Of a DNA stretch of 64,000 nt, positions 27,780 to 37,021 are shown piece after piece. The stretch is from G963667145 sp963667145 (GTDB taxonomy: Bacteria; Cloacimonadota; Cloacimonadia; G963667145). The notes beneath the pieces are model-generated. The model searched no databases. It was not told the origin of the DNA and saw only the letters and a program-made list of their open reading frames with translations. Numbering within the stretch: position 1 is the stretch's first letter; each line of letters begins with the position of its first letter. The stretch lies in contig OY762943.1 of assembly GCA_963667145.1 (NCBI GenBank), positions 310,001 to 374,000 of the forward strand. The letters are read 5' to 3'. Made by a program: the position numbers and the translations under genes.

Positions 27780-27865
27780 TAAATCATTCCCTTTGATTAG
27801 CAATCATCCTATCTCGCTGGAAGGAAAGAGGATGCTACCCATACTTTCAAGTTTACATAATGTAC

Positions 27866-27894
27866 ATTATCAGAGATTGACTATGTGTTTGCAA
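27866..27894 (-). promoter_or_regulatory. Candidate yicC-rnr promoter with overlapping palindrome
   Basis: On the minus strand TTGCAA (27894-27889) and GATAAT (27871-27866) are spaced by exactly 17 bases. A perfect 14-base palindrome, ATAATGTACATTAT (27857-27870), overlaps the -10 box and could be an operator. No transcript data support it. Confidence 0.45.
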
Positions 27895-27998
27895 ACTTTC
27901 GCTTAACTTAATTTTGAGATACTCTTGGTCAAGCGTTTTTTGTTTATTACAAAGTTGGGTACTTTTACTACAACTATCCAGTTTATTCAAAATTTTCA

Positions 27999-28027
27999 TT
28001 GACACAAAAAACCAAAATTTATTTATT
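27999..28027 (+). promoter_or_regulatory. Candidate riboflavin operon promoter
   Basis: TTGACA (27999-28004) is followed after 17 bases by TTTATT (28022-28027); TATTCT at 28024 with a 19-base spacer is an alternative -10. Transcription would begin just before the FMN riboswitch. Confidence 0.4.
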
Positions 28028-28043
28028 CTGTATAAGTGATTAA

Positions 28044-28146
28044 TTTTCAGGGTTAGGTGAAATTCCTTACCGGCGGTAAAGCCCGCGAGCGAAAGCTGAT
28101 TTGGTGTAATTCCAAAGCCGACAGTAAAGTCTGGATGAAAGAAAAT
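28044..28146 (+). ncRNA. FMN riboswitch (RFN element)
   Basis: The sequence contains the conserved RFN blocks in order: TCAGGGTTAGGTGAAATTCC, CCGGCGGTAAAGCCCGCGAG, a TTTGGTGTAATTCCAAAGCC stem, GACAGTAAAGTCTGG and ATGAAAGAAAA. The outer P1 stem pairs the TTTTC at the start with the GAAAA at the end. When FMN binds, the downstream terminator (28163-28197) should form and stop transcription of ribD-ribE-ribBA-ribH. The ribD ribosome binding site lies after the terminator, so control is most likely transcriptional. Confidence 0.97.
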
Positions 28147-28162
28147 TAGTAAGAATAATTTT

Positions 28163-28197
28163 AAACTCCCTGTAAATTTATTTGCAGGGAGTTTTTT
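28163..28197 (+). terminator. Riboswitch expression-platform terminator
   Basis: AAACTCCCTGTAAA (28163-28176) pairs with TTTGCAGGGAGTTT (28181-28194), a 14-base stem with one G-U pair. It closes a four-base loop, and a T run extends to 28197. It sits between the FMN aptamer and the ribD start, as expected for attenuation. Confidence 0.93.
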
Positions 28198-28212
28198 ATT
28201 TGTAGGAAATTT

Positions 28213-29325
28213 ATGAACGATATCTTTTACATGAAAAAGGCTTTAGCCTTTGCCAAAAAAGGCAAAGGAAAGGTTGAACCGAACCCCATGGTGGGAGCGA
28301 TAATCGTTAAAAATGGCGAAATCATTTCCGAGGGTTGGCATCAAAAATACGGTCTTGCTCATGCGGAGGTAAACGCTATAAACAAAGCCTCACAGAATTT
28401 GGAAAATTCCACCATGTATGTGAATTTGGAGCCCTGCTCTCACTATGGGAAAACTCCGCCGTGTGCAGATTTAATCATTCAAAACAAAATAAAAAAAGTT
28501 GTAATCGCCATGGTTGACCCAAACGAAAAAGTGAGTGGAAAAGGAATTGCAAAATTAGAAAATGCTGGAATTGGAGTAGTTTGCGGAGTTTTAGAGAAAG
28601 AAGCCAAACAACTAAACGAGGTTTTTATAAAAAACATCACTAAGAATCTGCCCTTTGTTACACTAAAATCAGCGATGAGTTTGGACGGGAAAATTGCCTG
28701 TGAGAATGGAAATTCCCAATGGATTTCTAACGAAAAATCAAGAGCTTATGTTCATAAATTAAGAAATGAAAACTCTGCAATAATGGTGGGGATAAATACC
28801 GTTCTCAGCGATGACCCAAGCCTTACTTGCCGAATAAAAAACGGCAGAAATCCCATTAGAGTTGTCGTAGATAGCTTGGGAAAAATTCCCTTGGAAAGCA
28901 AAATCGTGAAGACTGCCAACGAAATAAAAACTATTTTGGCATGCTGTGATGGAATTGAAACGAAAAAAGAAAAAATCTTACAAGAAAATGGCTTGATTAT
29001 AGTAAAAACTTCCCGAAAAAATGGAAAAGTAGATTTGAAAGTTTTGCTACAAAAATTGTACGAAATGGGTATTTACAGCATTTTAATGGAAGGTGGAGCG
29101 ACTTTGAGCCATTCCCTATTAAAAGAAAATCTCATCGACAAATTTTTGTTTTTTGTCTGTCCGCTAATCATCGGAGGGCAAAACTCCCCCACTCCCATTA
29201 CAGGTGAAAGTGCTATTGATATTCCCTATGCTTACAAACTTGAGAACCTTTCCTACAAAAAATTTGCTGACGATTTACTTATTACAGCTTATCCAAAAGG
29301 ATGCGAAAAATGTTCACCGGAATAG
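28213..29325 (+). CDS. ribD: Bifunctional riboflavin deaminase/reductase
   Basis: It performs two steps of riboflavin synthesis: deamination of the pyrimidine and NADPH reduction of the ribosyl side chain. The N-terminal zinc deaminase domain has PNPMVGAI, HAEVNAI and EPCSHYGKTPPCA, giving the His-Cys-Cys zinc ligands and catalytic Glu. The C-terminal reductase domain begins near residue 150 with TLKSAMSLDGKIA and contains NPIRVVVD and MEGGATL. Length is 370 residues. An AGGAA site precedes the ATG. It is first in the operon behind the FMN riboswitch, and overlaps ribE by 16 bases. Confidence 0.97.
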   Translation: MNDIFYMKKALAFAKKGKGKVEPNPMVGAIIVKNGEIISEGWHQKYGLAHAEVNAINKASQNLENSTMYVNLEPCSHYGKTPPCADLIIQNKIKKVVIAMVDPNEKVSGKGIAKLENAGIGVVCGVLEKEAKQLNEVFIKNITKNLPFVTLKSAMSLDGKIACENGNSQWISNEKSRAYVHKLRNENSAIMVGINTVLSDDPSLTCRIKNGRNPIRVVVDSLGKIPLESKIVKTANEIKTILACCDGIETKKEKILQENGLIIVKTSRKNGKVDLKVLLQKLYEMGIYSILMEGGATLSHSLLKENLIDKFLFFVCPLIIGGQNSPTPITGESAIDIPYAYKLENLSYKKFADDLLITAYPKGCEKCSPE

Positions 29326-29945
29326 TCGAAGAAATCGGGATTATAAAAAGCCTTTCGTTAATTTCTAACGAAATTTGTGTCTCTTGCCAAAAAGTTTTGG
29401 AAGATATTAAACTTGGCGATAGCATTGCCGTGAACGGAATTTGTCTTAGTGTGAGATACTTTGAAAAAAGCTACTTCATAGCTGATGTGATGCCAGAAAC
29501 TTTCCAAAAGACCAATCTATCAAGCATGAATACAAAAGACAAAGTGAATTTGGAACGAGCTTTGGGCGTTTCCGACAGATTTAACGGGCACATTGTCAGC
29601 GGTCATATCGACGGCACAGGAACTTTGCTTTCCAAAAAAGAGGAAAAGAACGCTGTTTGGCTAAGCATTAAAGCCGATAAAGAAATTTTGAAATACGTCG
29701 TTTTCAAAGGCTCAGTAGCGTTGGACGGAGTGAGCCTGACTATTGCTTATGTTGATGATGATATTTTTAAAGTCAGCTTAATTCCGATAACTTACCGAGA
29801 AACAATTTTTCAAAATAAAAAAATAAACGATAAAATCAATGTGGAGTGCGATATTTTGGGGAAATATGTGGAGAAATTGCTCTCCGAAAACAAAAATGCT
29901 AACTCCATAAACGAAAGTTTTTTAAACAAAAACGGATTTTTATAG
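29310..29945 (+). CDS. ribE: Riboflavin synthase alpha subunit
   Basis: It condenses two lumazine molecules to make riboflavin. MFTGIVEE at the start is the family signature. The protein is two similar lumazine-binding repeats of about 90 residues, with SIAVNGICL and GHIVSGHIDGTG in the first part and VALDGVSLTI in the second. The ATG at 29310 has AAAAGG nine bases upstream and lies inside the end of ribD. The last ~15 residues are an Asn-rich tail. Confidence 0.96.
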   Translation: MFTGIVEEIGIIKSLSLISNEICVSCQKVLEDIKLGDSIAVNGICLSVRYFEKSYFIADVMPETFQKTNLSSMNTKDKVNLERALGVSDRFNGHIVSGHIDGTGTLLSKKEEKNAVWLSIKADKEILKYVVFKGSVALDGVSLTIAYVDDDIFKVSLIPITYRETIFQNKKINDKINVECDILGKYVEKLLSENKNANSINESFLNKNGFL

Positions 29946-29968
29946 AAATCTTTAATGAGGATAAAATT

Positions 29969-31162
29969 ATGTTGAAATTTAATACGATTGATGAGGCGAT
30001 AAACGACCTAAAAATCGGCAAAATGATAGTTGTGATTGATGATGAAGACAGAGAAAACGAAGGCGATTTAATTGTTTCGGCTGAAAAAATCACTCCTGAG
30101 CATATCAATTTTATGGCAAGTTATGCCAAAGGTTTGATTTGTGCTCCTGTTTCCTACAAAATAGCTTTTAAACTGAATTTGAATCATATGGTAGAGAATA
30201 ATCAAGATAGTTTTAAAACAGCTTTCACCATTTCTATAGACTATAAAGATTCCACTACTGGAATTTCGGCTTTCGAAAGGGCAAAAACTATTCAAATGTT
30301 GGCTGACGAAAATGCTCAAGCAAGCGATTTTGTTCGACCCGGGCATATCTTTCCGCTTATCGCTAGAAAAGAAGGAGTGCTGAAAAGAGCCGGCCACACC
30401 GAAGCTGCCGTTGATTTAATGGAACTTGCTCAGCTCACTCCAGCCGCTGCTATTTGCGAGGTCATGAAAGATGACGGACATATGGCAAGAACTTTGGAAT
30501 TGTTGGATTTTGCCCAAAAACACGATTTGAAAATTATTACAATCGCCGATTTGATAAAATACCGAATGGAAAGAGAGAATAATATCGTAAAGGAAGCTGA
30601 AGCTATTCTACCCACAAAATTCGGTGATTTTAAAATTATCGGTTTTGAAAACAAAGTCAGCAAAGAGCATCATTTGGCTTTGGTGAAAGGAAATATCGAA
30701 AATGATAAAGAAATTTTGGTGCGAGTTCATTCCGAATGCCTGACTGGCGACACTTTCGCCTCACTAAGATGCGACTGCCAAGATCAACTGCAAACCGCCA
30801 TGAAGATGATAGACCAAGCAGGAACGGGCGTCGTTTTGTATTTACGCCAAGAAGGACGAGGCATTGGCATAATTAACAAAATAAAGGCTTACTCGTTGCA
30901 AGACAAAGGGATGGACACTGTGGAAGCCAACATCAAGCTCGGCTTTCCAGCAGATTTGAGAGATTACGGAACAGGTGCACAAATCCTATCCAAATTGGGC
31001 TTGAAAAGAATAAAATTGCTTACCAATAATCCCCAAAAAGTTATCGGCTTGAGTGGTTATGGAATAGAAATTGTGGAAAGCGTTCCCCTCAAAATTCCTG
31101 AAAATCCTCTTAATTCCAAATATTTACAAACCAAAAAAGAAAAAATGGGACATCTTTTATAA
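29969..31162 (+). CDS. ribBA: Bifunctional DHBP synthase / GTP cyclohydrolase II
   Basis: This supplies both precursors of riboflavin. The N-terminal RibB domain (to about residue 200) has DDEDRENEGDL and the RPGHIFPL and GHTEAAVDL motifs. The C-terminal RibA domain has HSECLTGD, the zinc Cys residues in LRCDCQDQL, and LRQEGRGIG. Length is 397 residues, normal for the fusion. The two domains look intact. Confidence 0.97.
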   Translation: MLKFNTIDEAINDLKIGKMIVVIDDEDRENEGDLIVSAEKITPEHINFMASYAKGLICAPVSYKIAFKLNLNHMVENNQDSFKTAFTISIDYKDSTTGISAFERAKTIQMLADENAQASDFVRPGHIFPLIARKEGVLKRAGHTEAAVDLMELAQLTPAAAICEVMKDDGHMARTLELLDFAQKHDLKIITIADLIKYRMERENNIVKEAEAILPTKFGDFKIIGFENKVSKEHHLALVKGNIENDKEILVRVHSECLTGDTFASLRCDCQDQLQTAMKMIDQAGTGVVLYLRQEGRGIGIINKIKAYSLQDKGMDTVEANIKLGFPADLRDYGTGAQILSKLGLKRIKLLTNNPQKVIGLSGYGIEIVESVPLKIPENPLNSKYLQTKKEKMGHLL

Positions 31163-31174
31163 AAAGGAGAAAAA

Positions 31175-31642
31175 ATGAATAACATCAAAATAAACGAAGG
31201 CTTTCTCAATGCGGAAAATTTTACTTTCGCCATTGTTTTGAGCAGATTTAACGAATTTATCGGTAACAAACTTCTCGGTGGAGCAATCGACGCACTTGTT
31301 CGTCACGAGGCTAAAAAAGAAAATATTCAAGTATTTTGGGTTCCGGGAGCTTACGAAATTCCTCTTGTTGCCAAAAAAGCAGCCAGCAAATTTGACGCTG
31401 TGATTTGTTTGGGAGCTGTTATTAGGGGAGCAACTCCGCATTTTGATTATGTGTCAGCCGAAGTGAGCAAAGGCATTGCCAAAGTTTCTTTGGATAGTGA
31501 AAAACCGATTATTTTCGGAGTTTTAACTGTCGATAATTTGGAACAAGCAATCGAACGAGCCGGCACAAAATCTGGGAACAAAGGCTTCGATGCTGCAATT
31601 TCCGCTATTGAAATGGTGAATTTGTTGAAAGGGATAGGTTAA
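31175..31642 (+). CDS. ribH: 6,7-dimethyl-8-ribityllumazine synthase
   Basis: This is the penultimate riboflavin step, forming the lumazine ring. Motifs are VLSRFNEFI near the start, VPGAYEIP, CLGAVIRGATPHFDYV (active His), GVLTVDNLEQA and the NKGFDAA segment. At 155 residues it is normal. AAAGGAG precedes the ATG. Its last four bases overlap the end of the convergent alr gene. Confidence 0.97.
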   Translation: MNNIKINEGFLNAENFTFAIVLSRFNEFIGNKLLGGAIDALVRHEAKKENIQVFWVPGAYEIPLVAKKAASKFDAVICLGAVIRGATPHFDYVSAEVSKGIAKVSLDSEKPIIFGVLTVDNLEQAIERAGTKSGNKGFDAAISAIEMVNLLKGIG

Positions 31643-32709
31643 TCCACATACACCCACTGAGCTCTTCTGCCTACTGCACACAAAATCTCATATCCAGAGC
31701 CGTTATAAAGATTTGCCACATTCTGTGGATACAGTTTGGGATGTTGCCAACCAAGCAAAGCGACTTCGTCGCCTACACAAGCATTAACATCGGTAATATC
31801 CACAGTTATCATATCCATAGAAACTTTGCCTATTACGGGACATAATTTGCCGTTAATCAGAGCGTTACCCTTGTTTTTTAGAAGATAATTGTATCCATCG
31901 GCATAACCTACTGGTATCACGGCGTAAGCCATATTTGACGTGGCTTTGTATGTTCTATTGTAGCCAATTGTCTGACCAATTCCAGCGGTCTTTATCAAGG
32001 CAATTCTACTTTTGAAAGACAAAGCAGGAACTAAATCTATCTCATCAAAAAATCCGATTTGTCCTCCAAAGCTCATCAATCCAATTCTTACCATATTGGT
32101 AACGGAGGACTTAGCGGAAAAAAGACCTCCGCTATTGGCAATGTGAACATATTTTGGCTTGAAAGATAATTTGGATAAAATATTTTCAAATTCTCTTAGT
32201 TGCTGATTTGTGTATTCAAAATCTTCTTCGGAAGCCGCCAAATGCGAATAAATTCCCTCAACTTCGATATTTGGGAGAGCACAAATCACTTCTAATTCCA
32301 TCAAACTCCCGTCAAATCCACCTCTCCCCATTCCTGTTTCCAGGTTTATATGCACTTTCCCAGAAAATTTTTTGGCAAAATCCAAGGTGGAGACCGAAGG
32401 AATTAGGTTAAACTTTTTGAGAATTGGTATCTCGAAATCGAAGCAAGGTGACAAAACCAAAATTGGAACATCTGAAATGCCACTTTTGCGAAGCTCCACA
32501 CCTTCCCCACAGTTCGCCACTCCAAAAAAAGAAGCTCCAACTTTCAGAGCCTCTTTGGCAATAGCAACAGAACCGTGCCCATAAGCGTTGGCTTTCACAA
32601 TCTGCAAAATAGCGGTGCCTTTGGGCAAAAATTTCTTTAGCTTCTCTATATTTTGGCGATAATTAGTGAGATTCACCTCTACCCAACTGCGACATTGAGG
32701 AATACTCAT
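31639..32709 (-). CDS. alr: Alanine racemase
   Basis: This PLP enzyme supplies D-alanine for peptidoglycan. The PLP Lys is in VKANAYGHG near residue 40. VEGIYSHLA, VRIGLMSFG and the catalytic Tyr segment PVGYADGYN follow, with MDMITVD. Length is 356 residues. It is the last gene of the long envelope run that starts at mraZ, 22 bases after the phoH-type gene. Confidence 0.96.
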   Translation of the reverse strand: MSIPQCRSWVEVNLTNYRQNIEKLKKFLPKGTAILQIVKANAYGHGSVAIAKEALKVGASFFGVANCGEGVELRKSGISDVPILVLSPCFDFEIPILKKFNLIPSVSTLDFAKKFSGKVHINLETGMGRGGFDGSLMELEVICALPNIEVEGIYSHLAASEEDFEYTNQQLREFENILSKLSFKPKYVHIANSGGLFSAKSSVTNMVRIGLMSFGGQIGFFDEIDLVPALSFKSRIALIKTAGIGQTIGYNRTYKATSNMAYAVIPVGYADGYNYLLKNKGNALINGKLCPVIGKVSMDMITVDITDVNACVGDEVALLGWQHPKLYPQNVANLYNGSGYEILCAVGRRAQWVYVD

Positions 32710-32731
32710 AATTTAGTCTTTTTTCTCCATC

Positions 32732-34054
32732 TTAAAAATCTCTTGCAGCTATATTAGCAAGTTCAGATCTTTCCCCTTTCACCAACGTCACATGCCCCAC
32801 GGCTCTCTCTTCTTTCAATTTTTCCACAGCTACAGACAGTCCATTAGATTCCGAATCAAGATAAGGCACGTCAATTTGATAGGGGTCTCCCGTGAAAATT
32901 ATTTTGGTTTTTTCACCAGCTCGAGTAATAATCGTTTTAATCTCATGTGCAGTCAAATTTTGAGCTTCATCAACTATCAAGTATTGATTGGTAAGGCTTC
33001 GCCCTCTAATGTACGTGAGCGGTTCCAGTTCCAAAAGCCCAAAATCGATATAATCATCAATTCGCTTCTGCTTCTTGTTGGACTCTTCCGTATCCTCAAT
33101 GATTTTTTCCATATTGTCATAGATGGGCTGCATCCACGGATTGAATTTGTCCTTTTTTGAACCGGGTAAAAATCCTATATCTTTTCCCATGGGAAAAATC
33201 GGGCGAGAGACAACCATCTTTTTGTACAAGCCTTTTTGCACCACTTGCTCCATACCAGCTGCCAATGCCAAAAAAGTTTTGCCTGTTCCTGCGGTTCCCA
33301 AAAGGGTTACCAACTTTACTTCTGGGTCCAATAGCAAATCCATCGCCAATCTTTGTTCTGTATTGCGAGGAACTATGCCAAATATAGATTCACTGCCTTT
33401 ATAGAAATTTAGTGGGTAAAAAAGCTTGCTTTCCGCACTGTATCGAGCCAAAGACTTGCGACCTTCAGTCCTGAAAATTGCAAATTCGTTGGGCTTCACA
33501 TCATCTTTTTTGGAAGGTTCAAAATAGTTGTTCTTGCTGTACTCCTTGTGTTTCTGTTCGCTCAAAGCAATCTCTCTAACACCAGTATAGATTTCGTCAA
33601 ATTTTACCTGGTCGTTCTTGAAATTTTGAGCCTCCAGTCCCAAAGCATCAGCCTTAATGCGGACATTCACATCCTTGGAAACCAAAATAACTCTATTGTT
33701 GGGATTTTTTTCTTTAAAATGAAGTGCCGTACAAATAATTAAATTGTCGTTTTTTTGCTCCAACAATAACTCATTCAGTTTTTGAGAAATCGCACTGGAT
33801 AGTCCGACAAAGAGCTTTCCACCCGACTTGATAGGAACGCCTTTTCTGAAATCGGAATCCGATTTTTCACGAAGCCTATCCATAATTCGCCCGAACTCTC
33901 TGGCATTACGACTTTTTTCATCCAAACCGTTTTTAAATTTGTCTATTTCCTCCAAAACCGTAATAGGTATGACCACTGTGGAATCTTTAAACGCAAAAAT
34001 CGAGTTGGGGTTATGAATAATCACGTTGGTATCCAAAACAAAAATCTTTTCCAT
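32732..34054 (-). CDS. PhoH-family ATPase with N-terminal PIN domain
   Basis: This 440-residue protein joins a PIN ribonuclease domain (VLDTNVIIHNP near residue 6, with later acidic residues) to a PhoH ATPase domain. Walker A is LGTAGTGKTFLA near residue 255, Walker B is YLIVDEAQN, and FTGDPYQID follows. PIN-PhoH proteins are RNA helicase/nuclease candidates. Homologues are common (YlaK-like), so this is an ordinary member. Confidence 0.94.
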   Translation of the reverse strand: MEKIFVLDTNVIIHNPNSIFAFKDSTVVIPITVLEEIDKFKNGLDEKSRNAREFGRIMDRLREKSDSDFRKGVPIKSGGKLFVGLSSAISQKLNELLLEQKNDNLIICTALHFKEKNPNNRVILVSKDVNVRIKADALGLEAQNFKNDQVKFDEIYTGVREIALSEQKHKEYSKNNYFEPSKKDDVKPNEFAIFRTEGRKSLARYSAESKLFYPLNFYKGSESIFGIVPRNTEQRLAMDLLLDPEVKLVTLLGTAGTGKTFLALAAGMEQVVQKGLYKKMVVSRPIFPMGKDIGFLPGSKKDKFNPWMQPIYDNMEKIIEDTEESNKKQKRIDDYIDFGLLELEPLTYIRGRSLTNQYLIVDEAQNLTAHEIKTIITRAGEKTKIIFTGDPYQIDVPYLDSESNGLSVAVEKLKEERAVGHVTLVKGERSELANIAARDF

Positions 34055-34073
34055 TTTTCCTCCAATTTTTAAA

Positions 34074-36515
34074 TCAGAAATCTAAAAGCTCCTGCTCAAA
34101 AGCATCGTCTAAATAAAGAGGGTCTTCTTGAATAAGCGAATCAATCGTATCGATGTCTTTTTCTCTATAACTCTGCACCAACAAGCTGTCCAGCAAGTTA
34201 TCCATCAATTCGTCGTCCTGATTTGCTTGTTTGACAATCTCTAATTGTTTTTTATCTTCAACATATTTTCTGTCTCGAATAATAGCTGCATCATCGTAAC
34301 TCGGAGCTTTGGGCAATTTGAATTTTTCCAAAACAAAAAAATTAGGATTAAGGCTGTCAGGATAAACCTTAACAAAACCTTTGTTTTTAGCAGATTCCCA
34401 ATCGTACGGTTCTCCACCAAAATCGATAATCAGCTTGTTTTTTTCGTTATTCCGATAGCATGTGGGAGCAAAATTGTATCGATGCGGATAAGATATTGTT
34501 GGTTGAGTTCCCTCTATAAAATATTCGAGCATCACGGACTCGCCAGAACTCCGAGGCAAAAGACCAGTAACTCTGGAAATTTTTTTGGTTACTATTCCTT
34601 CTGGCATCTCAAATTCCATTTTTTTGCTGCTAATTTGATTTTTTTCGTTTCGGAATTCTTTGTTATTCCGCACAGCTTTTATCATGATTTTTGTCCAGAT
34701 AGGCAAAGCAACATTAGAACCTGCCTGTCCATCACCAATGGTACTAAAATCATCAAATCCAACCCAAACTCCAGTTACCAAGCCCTTGTTAAATCCAACA
34801 AACCATGCATCCCTAAAATCGCTGCTAGTTCCAGTCTTTCCCCCAGCAGGCCATCTGTACCCCATCCACAATGCCCGCACACCTGTCCCCTCTTTTATCA
34901 CCGATTGCAACATGCTGTTCATCAAAAAAGCTTCCTGTTCGCTCAAAACTTCCGCTTCTATGGTTTCTTCCTCAAACAAAATTTTTCCCTGCGAATCTTC
35001 AATTTTGGTGATAAATATTGGTTCAACTCTCGTTCCCTTATTGGCAAAAGCCGTATAAGCACTAATAAGTTCATAGGGTTTCAATTCATGAGAACCAAGA
35101 GCCACGCTCTGAGAATACGTAAGTCGTCCTGTCAATCCAAACTTTCGCCCCATGTAAACAATCTTTCGCGGAGTTATGTCGTAACACATTTTAACTGTGT
35201 AAATATTTTTGGACTCCTTCAATGCCTCTCTCATTCGCAAATAACTGTAATTTTTTCTAGAATAATTCACAGGCTCCCAAAAAACCGTATCGTGCTCCAC
35301 AAATTCCACGGGTTCATCTTGAATTACGGTTGCAGGCGTATATCCCGCACGCAATGCAGCCGAATAAACTATCGGCTTAAACGAAGAACCAGGCTGCCGT
35401 TTTGCCTGCATAATTCTATTAAATTTGCTGTGAGAAAAATTGCGTCCACCAGTCAGCACTCTCACATATCCTGTTCGAGGCTCCATACTCAGTATCCCAA
35501 CTTGCAAATAATCGGTGTTAAAGTCAGTTGTATCAGTCGGATAATCGCTATACTTCTTTTCGTATTCGTTCCGATTTTCCACTTTTGCCAACTCAATATT
35601 CGCAATCGAATCGGCATAATTTTGCAAATCCAAATCCATCGGAGTGTATATTTTTAACCCACTGCCAAAAATTTGGTCAACCGAATAATTTTTCAACAGC
35701 TCTCTTTTCACGTAGTCTATATAATAATCTATAGAATTGCTTTTTTTACTATGCGATGCAAATTGCAACAATCTGTATTTTAATTTTTTATATTCCCTTT
35801 CATTGATGACATTTTCGGCAAGCATTCTGCGTAAAACAAGGTTTCGTCTCTCTATCGAAGCGAAAGGATGTCTGTAAGGAGAATATCCCTCGGGGGCTTT
35901 CAAAAGCCCAACCATGAAAGCAGATTCCAGCTTGGTAAGGTTACGAGCAGATTTTTTAAAATATCTTTGCGAGGCTGCCTCAATGCCAAATTGTCCTGCT
36001 CCGAGATATACTTTGTTCAGATAGAATTCCAAAATTTCACTTTTGGAAAAAGCACTTTCCAACTTCACTGCCAGCATCGCTTCCTTAATTTTTCTACCAA
36101 AAGACCTGTCTGATGAAAGAAACATATTTTTGGCTAATTGTTGGGTAATGGTGCTAGTTCCCGAAATTCTCTGTCGTCCCATCACCCCTAATATCAAAGC
36201 TCTAAAAATCCCCAATATATCCACTCCCCAATGGTCGTAAAACTTCTTATCTTCAACGGCACACAAAATATTAGATATATATTCGGGAATTTCATTGATA
36301 GGTAAATATTCTCTGGATTCATACGCAAAAGTATAGACAAGATTTCCGTCCTTATCATAAACTTCGGAACCAGTTTTGAAATCAAAAGATTTGATAGCAC
36401 TCAGGGGAGGTAATTGTGAATTGTAATAAGAAAAAATGCCGACAACAGAGCCAACTCCCAAAGAAAAAAATCCCAAAACAACAAAAAAATAGTTTCTTAG
36501 ATATTTTCTTACCAT
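34074..36515 (-). CDS. Class A penicillin-binding protein 1A
   Basis: This bifunctional peptidoglycan enzyme is anchored by an N-terminal transmembrane helix (residues about 8-28). The glycosyltransferase domain has AVEDKKFYDHWG near residue 85, then TITQQLAKN. The transpeptidase domain has the active Ser in PGSSFKP near residue 375, SKNIYTVK, and KTGTSSDFRDAWFVG. The last ~50 residues form an acidic, Asp/Glu/Leu-rich tail with no domain I recognise. Length is 813 residues. It overlaps the Gx-type transporter gene by 7 bases. Confidence 0.94.
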   Translation of the reverse strand: MVRKYLRNYFFVVLGFFSLGVGSVVGIFSYYNSQLPPLSAIKSFDFKTGSEVYDKDGNLVYTFAYESREYLPINEIPEYISNILCAVEDKKFYDHWGVDILGIFRALILGVMGRQRISGTSTITQQLAKNMFLSSDRSFGRKIKEAMLAVKLESAFSKSEILEFYLNKVYLGAGQFGIEAASQRYFKKSARNLTKLESAFMVGLLKAPEGYSPYRHPFASIERRNLVLRRMLAENVINEREYKKLKYRLLQFASHSKKSNSIDYYIDYVKRELLKNYSVDQIFGSGLKIYTPMDLDLQNYADSIANIELAKVENRNEYEKKYSDYPTDTTDFNTDYLQVGILSMEPRTGYVRVLTGGRNFSHSKFNRIMQAKRQPGSSFKPIVYSAALRAGYTPATVIQDEPVEFVEHDTVFWEPVNYSRKNYSYLRMREALKESKNIYTVKMCYDITPRKIVYMGRKFGLTGRLTYSQSVALGSHELKPYELISAYTAFANKGTRVEPIFITKIEDSQGKILFEEETIEAEVLSEQEAFLMNSMLQSVIKEGTGVRALWMGYRWPAGGKTGTSSDFRDAWFVGFNKGLVTGVWVGFDDFSTIGDGQAGSNVALPIWTKIMIKAVRNNKEFRNEKNQISSKKMEFEMPEGIVTKKISRVTGLLPRSSGESVMLEYFIEGTQPTISYPHRYNFAPTCYRNNEKNKLIIDFGGEPYDWESAKNKGFVKVYPDSLNPNFFVLEKFKLPKAPSYDDAAIIRDRKYVEDKKQLEIVKQANQDDELMDNLLDSLLVQSYREKDIDTIDSLIQEDPLYLDDAFEQELLDF

Positions 36516-37012
36516 GCCAACTTCATCTCCAAGTTTTTTTCAACACAAAAGACAACAATTCCCACAATGATACCAGAAATGATAGAAGTTAGAGAAAATG
36601 GCAAAAATAGATAAAACAAACTTTCGGATAGCATAACGGAAGCTAAATACAATTGCACGAGGGAAGAAATGTACGCTCCAACAACGCTGATACCTACAAC
36701 CCCAAAATTAGCGAAAAAGAATCGCAAACCAATCATAAAAAAGCAAGCTATGATAGTTCCTGAAAAAGAAAAAATAAATTGAAAAGAAAATAAAGTTCCC
36801 ACAAGCAAATTTCCGCCTAAAACCTTGCCAACTGCCACGAGAATAGATGAGGAAAATTTATTTTTGATGATTAGATAAAGTACTGGAATGTTGGCGATTC
36901 CCAACCTAAAGAAAGGTAAAGGTTTGGGGATTAGCGATTCAAAGGCAAATCCACATATAGCAAACCCGGTCAAGCAAGCCAAAATAGTTAAATCTCTCAG
37001 TTTAAAATTCAT
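36509..37012 (-). CDS. Gx-type membrane transporter (COG4769-like)
   Basis: This 167-residue protein has five to six hydrophobic segments. It matches the Gx transporter / heptaprenyl-diphosphate-synthase-component-I group in its FRLGIANIPVLYLI segment (residues about 35-48) and in KVLGGNLLVGTLFS. Members are thought to be small ECF-like integral membrane proteins. The transported substrate is unknown. Gene overlap links it to PBP1A. Confidence 0.78.
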   Translation of the reverse strand: MNFKLRDLTILACLTGFAICGFAFESLIPKPLPFFRLGIANIPVLYLIIKNKFSSSILVAVGKVLGGNLLVGTLFSFQFIFSFSGTIIACFFMIGLRFFFANFGVVGISVVGAYISSLVQLYLASVMLSESLFYLFLPFSLTSIISGIIVGIVVFCVEKNLEMKLAW

Positions 37013-37021
37013 CGCATCCGC

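Larger units (their letters stand above)
27780..28212. other. Divergent intergenic region between yicC and ribD
   Basis: This 433-base non-coding region is the largest gap in the window. It holds the candidate yicC promoter (27866-27894) with a 14-base palindrome, the candidate rib promoter (27999-28027), the FMN riboswitch (28044-28146) and a terminator (28163-28197). The stretch 27895-27998 shows nothing recognisable. Confidence 0.9.

Noticed and set aside
34245..35657. Open frame of 470 codons antisense to PBP1A
   Set aside because: It is fully covered by the PBP1A gene, whose catalytic motifs are intact. The antisense product is Ser/His/Arg-rich and has no family resemblance.
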